From Geobacteraceae bacterium (GTDB lineage: Bacteria > Desulfobacterota > Desulfuromonadia > Geobacterales > Geobacteraceae): DNA of 64,000 nt. The DNA is taken from positions 1 to 64,000 of the forward strand of contig JAMXLF010000024.1 in the NCBI GenBank assembly GCA_024281055.1. The letters are read 5' to 3'. The position numbers were made by a program, and so were the translations under genes. The notes below the pieces were generated by a model. It was not told the origin of the DNA, ran no database searches, and worked only from the letters and a program-made list of their open reading frames with translations. Below, in pieces: positions 61,682-64,000 of this stretch; the first letter of the stretch is position 1, and every line of letters begins with the position of its first letter.

Positions 61682-62434
61682 ATGCCGGAAGAGAGCGAGG
61701 TCAGGGGACTCCTGGCATCGTTGCGAGTCTATCTGGAAGAACTTCAGGAGAGTGGCGTTGACGGGCTCCCGCTGGCTGGTGCCGGCACGGCGTCCGCCAA
61801 ACCCATACCTGACAGCGCGCAGCCGAACCCGCTTGTCGGAGCGGAAAACCGGGAGTCACTGGAAGAGATCCGGGCGGAGCTGGGCGACTGCCGCCGCTGT
61901 CAGCTCGGGAAGACGCGGACAAGCCTGGTCTTCGGCGTCGGCAATCCGCAGGCCCGCCTTGTCTTCGTCGGCGAAGCGCCGGGGCGCGACGAAGACCTCC
62001 AGGGGGAGCCGTTCGTCGGCGAGGCGGGTCAATTGTTGAATCGCATCATCACGCGCATGGGACTGAAGCGCGAGGACGTGTACATCTGCAATGTCCTCAA
62101 GTGCCGCCCTCCGGGGAACCGAAACCCGGAACTCCCCGAGATCGAGCGATGCGGGCCGTTCATGCTCAGGCAGGTGAAGTCAATCGCTCCCGAAGTAATC
62201 GTGGCGCTCGGTACCTTCGCCGCCCAGACCCTTCTGGGGACGAAGGCCCCCATATCGAAACTGCGTGGGCACTTCCACGATTACCACGGCATCCCCCTCA
62301 TGCCGACGTTTCATCCTTCGTTTCTGCTCCACAACAAGAAGGATACGAGCAAGTTCTGGGATGTATGGGACGACATGGTCAAGGTTCTGAAGAAGCTCGA
62401 CATGTCGGTACCGGACGTAAAAAGGAAGGAATAA
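61682..62434 (+). CDS. Type 4 uracil-DNA glycosylase
   Basis: This 250-residue family 4 UDG has an iron-sulfur cluster. Cluster cysteines lie in [27 protein letters not shown] and IERCGPF. The active-site motifs are [20 protein letters not shown] and [12 protein letters not shown]. It removes uracil from DNA. An N-terminal extension of about 55 residues is more variable. AAAGGAGTTTACG precedes the ATG. It is divergent from the phospholipase-like gene. Confidence 0.92.
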   Translation: MPEESEVRGLLASLRVYLEELQESGVDGLPLAGAGTASAKPIPDSAQPNPLVGAENRESLEEIRAELGDCRRCQLGKTRTSLVFGVGNPQARLVFVGEAPGRDEDLQGEPFVGEAGQLLNRIITRMGLKREDVYICNVLKCRPPGNRNPELPEIERCGPFMLRQVKSIAPEVIVALGTFAAQTLLGTKAPISKLRGHFHDYHGIPLMPTFHPSFLLHNKKDTSKFWDVWDDMVKVLKKLDMSVPDVKRKE

Positions 62435-62440
62435 ACGCTG

Positions 62441-62464
62441 AAAGGCAAGGGAAACCTTGCCTTT
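62441..62464 (+). terminator. Hairpin after the uracil-DNA glycosylase gene
   Basis: AAAGGCAAGG pairs with CCTTGCCTTT around GAAA. The T run is short, so termination may be partial. Confidence 0.6.
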
Positions 62465-62514
62465 CGCACTCGTAACCTATACATCTGACTGACTGCCCCA
62501 TTGAAGGAGGAATC

Positions 62515-62958
62515 GTGTACGAAAAAACCTATGACGAACCGATGACCGAAGGCGCTCCGCTCCCCTTCGAGCTCCCTGCGTGGATCGCCTGCGCGCCGTT
62601 CGAGGAGTACCTGGGAATGCGGATCGAGGAGGCAGCTGCCGGGCGGGCCGTCCTTACCATGCCGTTCAAGGTAAAGCTGGCCCAGGGGAAGGGGCTTATG
62701 CACGGAGGGGCGCTGACGGCCCTCGCAGACACGGCAGTGGCCATGGCCATCAAGAGTATTCTCCCCGAGGACAGCCATTTCGCCACGGTGGAACTGGGGC
62801 TCTCCTTCCATGCCCCGGTGCATGGTGGAACGGTGCGGGCGGTCGCCCGGGTAATGGAGCGTGACGAGCGGACAATCAAGGGGGAGGCGGAGGTCTTCGA
62901 CGAAAAGGGGACGAAGGTGGCGACGTTTCACTCGCTGTTCAAGGTGAAAAGGCAATAA
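62515..62958 (+). CDS. PaaI-like hotdog thioesterase
   Basis: The 147-residue hotdog-fold protein has LMHGGALTALADTAVAMAI, the helix of the PaaI/YbgC group, and HFATVELGLSFHAPVHGG. It hydrolyses an acyl-CoA thioester; the substrate is unknown. Its start is GTG 62515 behind AAGGAGG. Confidence 0.88.
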   Translation: MYEKTYDEPMTEGAPLPFELPAWIACAPFEEYLGMRIEEAAAGRAVLTMPFKVKLAQGKGLMHGGALTALADTAVAMAIKSILPEDSHFATVELGLSFHAPVHGGTVRAVARVMERDERTIKGEAEVFDEKGTKVATFHSLFKVKRQ

Positions 62959-62961
62959 AAA

Positions 62962-63034
62962 CCGTTCAGCATTCAAGGTTCAATGTTCAACGTTAAAACG
63001 GAACCGACAACCTTGAACGTTGAACCTTGAACCG
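62962..63034. repeat. Inverted heptanucleotide-repeat element between thioesterase and sigma-54 activator
   Basis: The left arm has units GTTCAGC, ATTCAAG, GTTCAAT, GTTCAAC, GTT. The right arm has ACCTTGAACGTTGAACC followed by TTGAACC. The arms can form a long hairpin. It is a second copy of the 60647-60719 type and again lies between convergent genes. Confidence 0.8.
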
Positions 63035-63037
63035 CCT

Positions 63038-64000
63038 TTACTTTTCCATGCCGAGCCGGCGCATCTTCTCCACCAGCGTCGTCCGATTCAGCTTCAGGAG
63101 GGCCGCAGCCCGCGCTTTGACACCGTTTGCCAGCGCCAGTGCGTCGGTGATCATCCGCCTTTCGATTTCGGCGACCGTTCTGGCCAGATCGATCCCCTGC
63201 TCGGTCACCTTCGGCGGCCCTTCATCCCGTGTGCCGAACGCCTTGGCGATGCCGCTCGGGAGCTCCGCCGGGGTAATCAGGTCGCCGTCGGCAAGTGCCA
63301 CCGTCCGCTCCACCACGTTCTCCAGTTCCCGGACGTTGCCGGGCCAGGGATAGGATTCCAGGGCCTCAAGCGCTTCCTTGGAAATAGCCATCGTGGGGCG
63401 CCCCATCGTCTTGCAGTACTTCACCAGGAAGTGGCGGATCAGGGGGAGGATATCCTCAACTCTCTCTCTGAGAGGAGGGAGGGTAATGGGGATCACGTTG
63501 AGGCGGTAGTAGAGGTCGTCCCGAAAATTCCCCCTTTTTACCTCCTCCGCGAGATCGGCATTGGTGGCGGAAATAACCCGAACGTCCAGCTTGACAGGCT
63601 TGTTGGAGCCGACCCGTTCCACTTCTTCCTCCTGGAGAACCCGGAGGAGCTTTATCTGGAGGTGCATGGGGAGGGTGCCGATCTCGTCGAGGAAGATGGT
63701 GCCGTGGTTGGCGGCCTCGAATTTGCCCACCTTGTCGCGAATGGCCCCGGTGAACGACCCCTTGGTGTGGCCGAACAGCTCGCTTTCCAGGAGGTTTTCC
63801 GGGATGGCGCCGCAGTGAACGGCGATGAACGGTTTGTCCCGGCGCGGGCCGTTGCCGTGAATCGCCTTGGCGATGAGCTCCTTGCCGGTTCCGGATTCGC
63901 CGAGGATGAGGACGGTGGAGTCGGTCTTGATGATCTTTGCCATGCGCGAGAAGACCTTCTGCATGGCGGGGGAATTGCCGATGATGTTGGCGAACTCGTA
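63038..64000 (-). CDS. Sigma-54-dependent transcriptional activator, partial (N-terminus outside the window)
   Basis: At least 321 residues are present and the frame stays open to the window edge. The AAA domain has Walker [10 protein letters not shown], Walker [10 protein letters not shown], and the sigma-54 contact loop GSFTGA in place of the usual GAFTGA. The arginine-finger region reads [14 protein letters not shown]. The C-terminus is a Fis-type DNA-binding helix-turn-helix ([20 protein letters not shown]). The missing N-terminus should be a receiver or other sensor. The ATG at 63964 is internal. Confidence 0.92.
   Translation of the reverse strand, partial: YEFANIIGNSPAMQKVFSRMAKIIKTDSTVLILGESGTGKELIAKAIHGNGPRRDKPFIAVHCGAIPENLLESELFGHTKGSFTGAIRDKVGKFEAANHGTIFLDEIGTLPMHLQIKLLRVLQEEEVERVGSNKPVKLDVRVISATNADLAEEVKRGNFRDDLYYRLNVIPITLPPLRERVEDILPLIRHFLVKYCKTMGRPTMAISKEALEALESYPWPGNVRELENVVERTVALADGDLITPAELPSGIAKAFGTRDEGPPKVTEQGIDLARTVAEIERRMITDALALANGVKARAAALLKLNRTTLVEKMRRLGMEK

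Noticed and set aside
1-64000. tRNA, rRNA, CRISPR arrays, complete insertion sequences, prophage attachment sites
   Set aside because: None could be recognised by eye; a tRNAscan, CRISPR or IS search could still find short items that I missed.

Overview
The window looks like chromosome from a Geobacter-type member of the Desulfuromonadia (Deltaproteobacteria in older usage). The grounds are high GC with short AT-rich promoters, a large citrate synthase of the type that resembles the mitochondrial enzyme, a riboswitch close to the Geobacter 3',3'-cGAMP (cAG) aptamer, a heme-bearing fibronectin-III surface lipoprotein, and many two-component and c-di-GMP proteins. No rRNA, tRNA or CRISPR array was recognised. 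All gene calls come from reading the translated sequence; no database was searched.

Left part (1-16.2 kb): a broken type I restriction specificity gene and a frameshifted DnaQ-like exonuclease sit at the edge. They are followed by a nitroreductase, a divergent MFS transporter/LysR pair and a nuclease-helicase fusion. A sulfur operon follows (cysE-iscR-iscS-mnmA), preceded by a near-perfect IscR type 1 operator. A nested palindromic element then precedes mtaB. After it come a DUF6178/YkgJ pair and a gspA-gspB pair on the minus strand.

Surface region (16.2-32 kb): a 2124-residue secreted multidomain protein contains a seven-bladed YVTN propeller. It converges on a 772-residue lipoprotein with five FN3 repeats and one CxxCH heme site. 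The lipoprotein gene is preceded by a promoter, a GEMM-Ib (cGAMP/cAG) riboswitch aptamer and an overlapping terminator. Upstream lie a ctpA-miaA-glycosyltransferase run with ATGA overlaps and a membrane GGDEF protein. This cAG-controlled heme lipoprotein beside a giant exoprotein and a secretion-assembly pair is the most interesting system in the window.

Middle (32-39 kb): a ferritin-like protein, a YdcZ transporter, a frameshifted enoyl-CoA hydratase, small hypothetical proteins, a MuiA-type protein and an ECF-like sigma/anti-sigma pair. Directly behind the anti-sigma stop, in the same frame, is a remnant of the CorA C-terminus. Two promoter-to-terminator units rich in GGA motifs and a cluster of GTAAA-N5-TTTAC palindromes lie in intergenic DNA here.

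Right part (39-64 kb): mostly core genes on the plus strand. They include acyl-CoA ligase, M24 peptidase, citrate synthase, aldehyde dehydrogenase, ndk, rlmN, mtnP, a PfkB kinase, a TPR/RodZ/GAF/response-regulator/Usp/histidine-kinase signalling block, a FAD protein, a YhaM-like nuclease, an MBL hydrolase, coaBC, a zinc phospholipase C-like protein, a type 4 uracil-DNA glycosylase, a thioesterase and a partial sigma-54 activator. Two heptanucleotide-repeat hairpins separate convergent genes at the right end, and a related direct repeat lies between iscS and mnmA.
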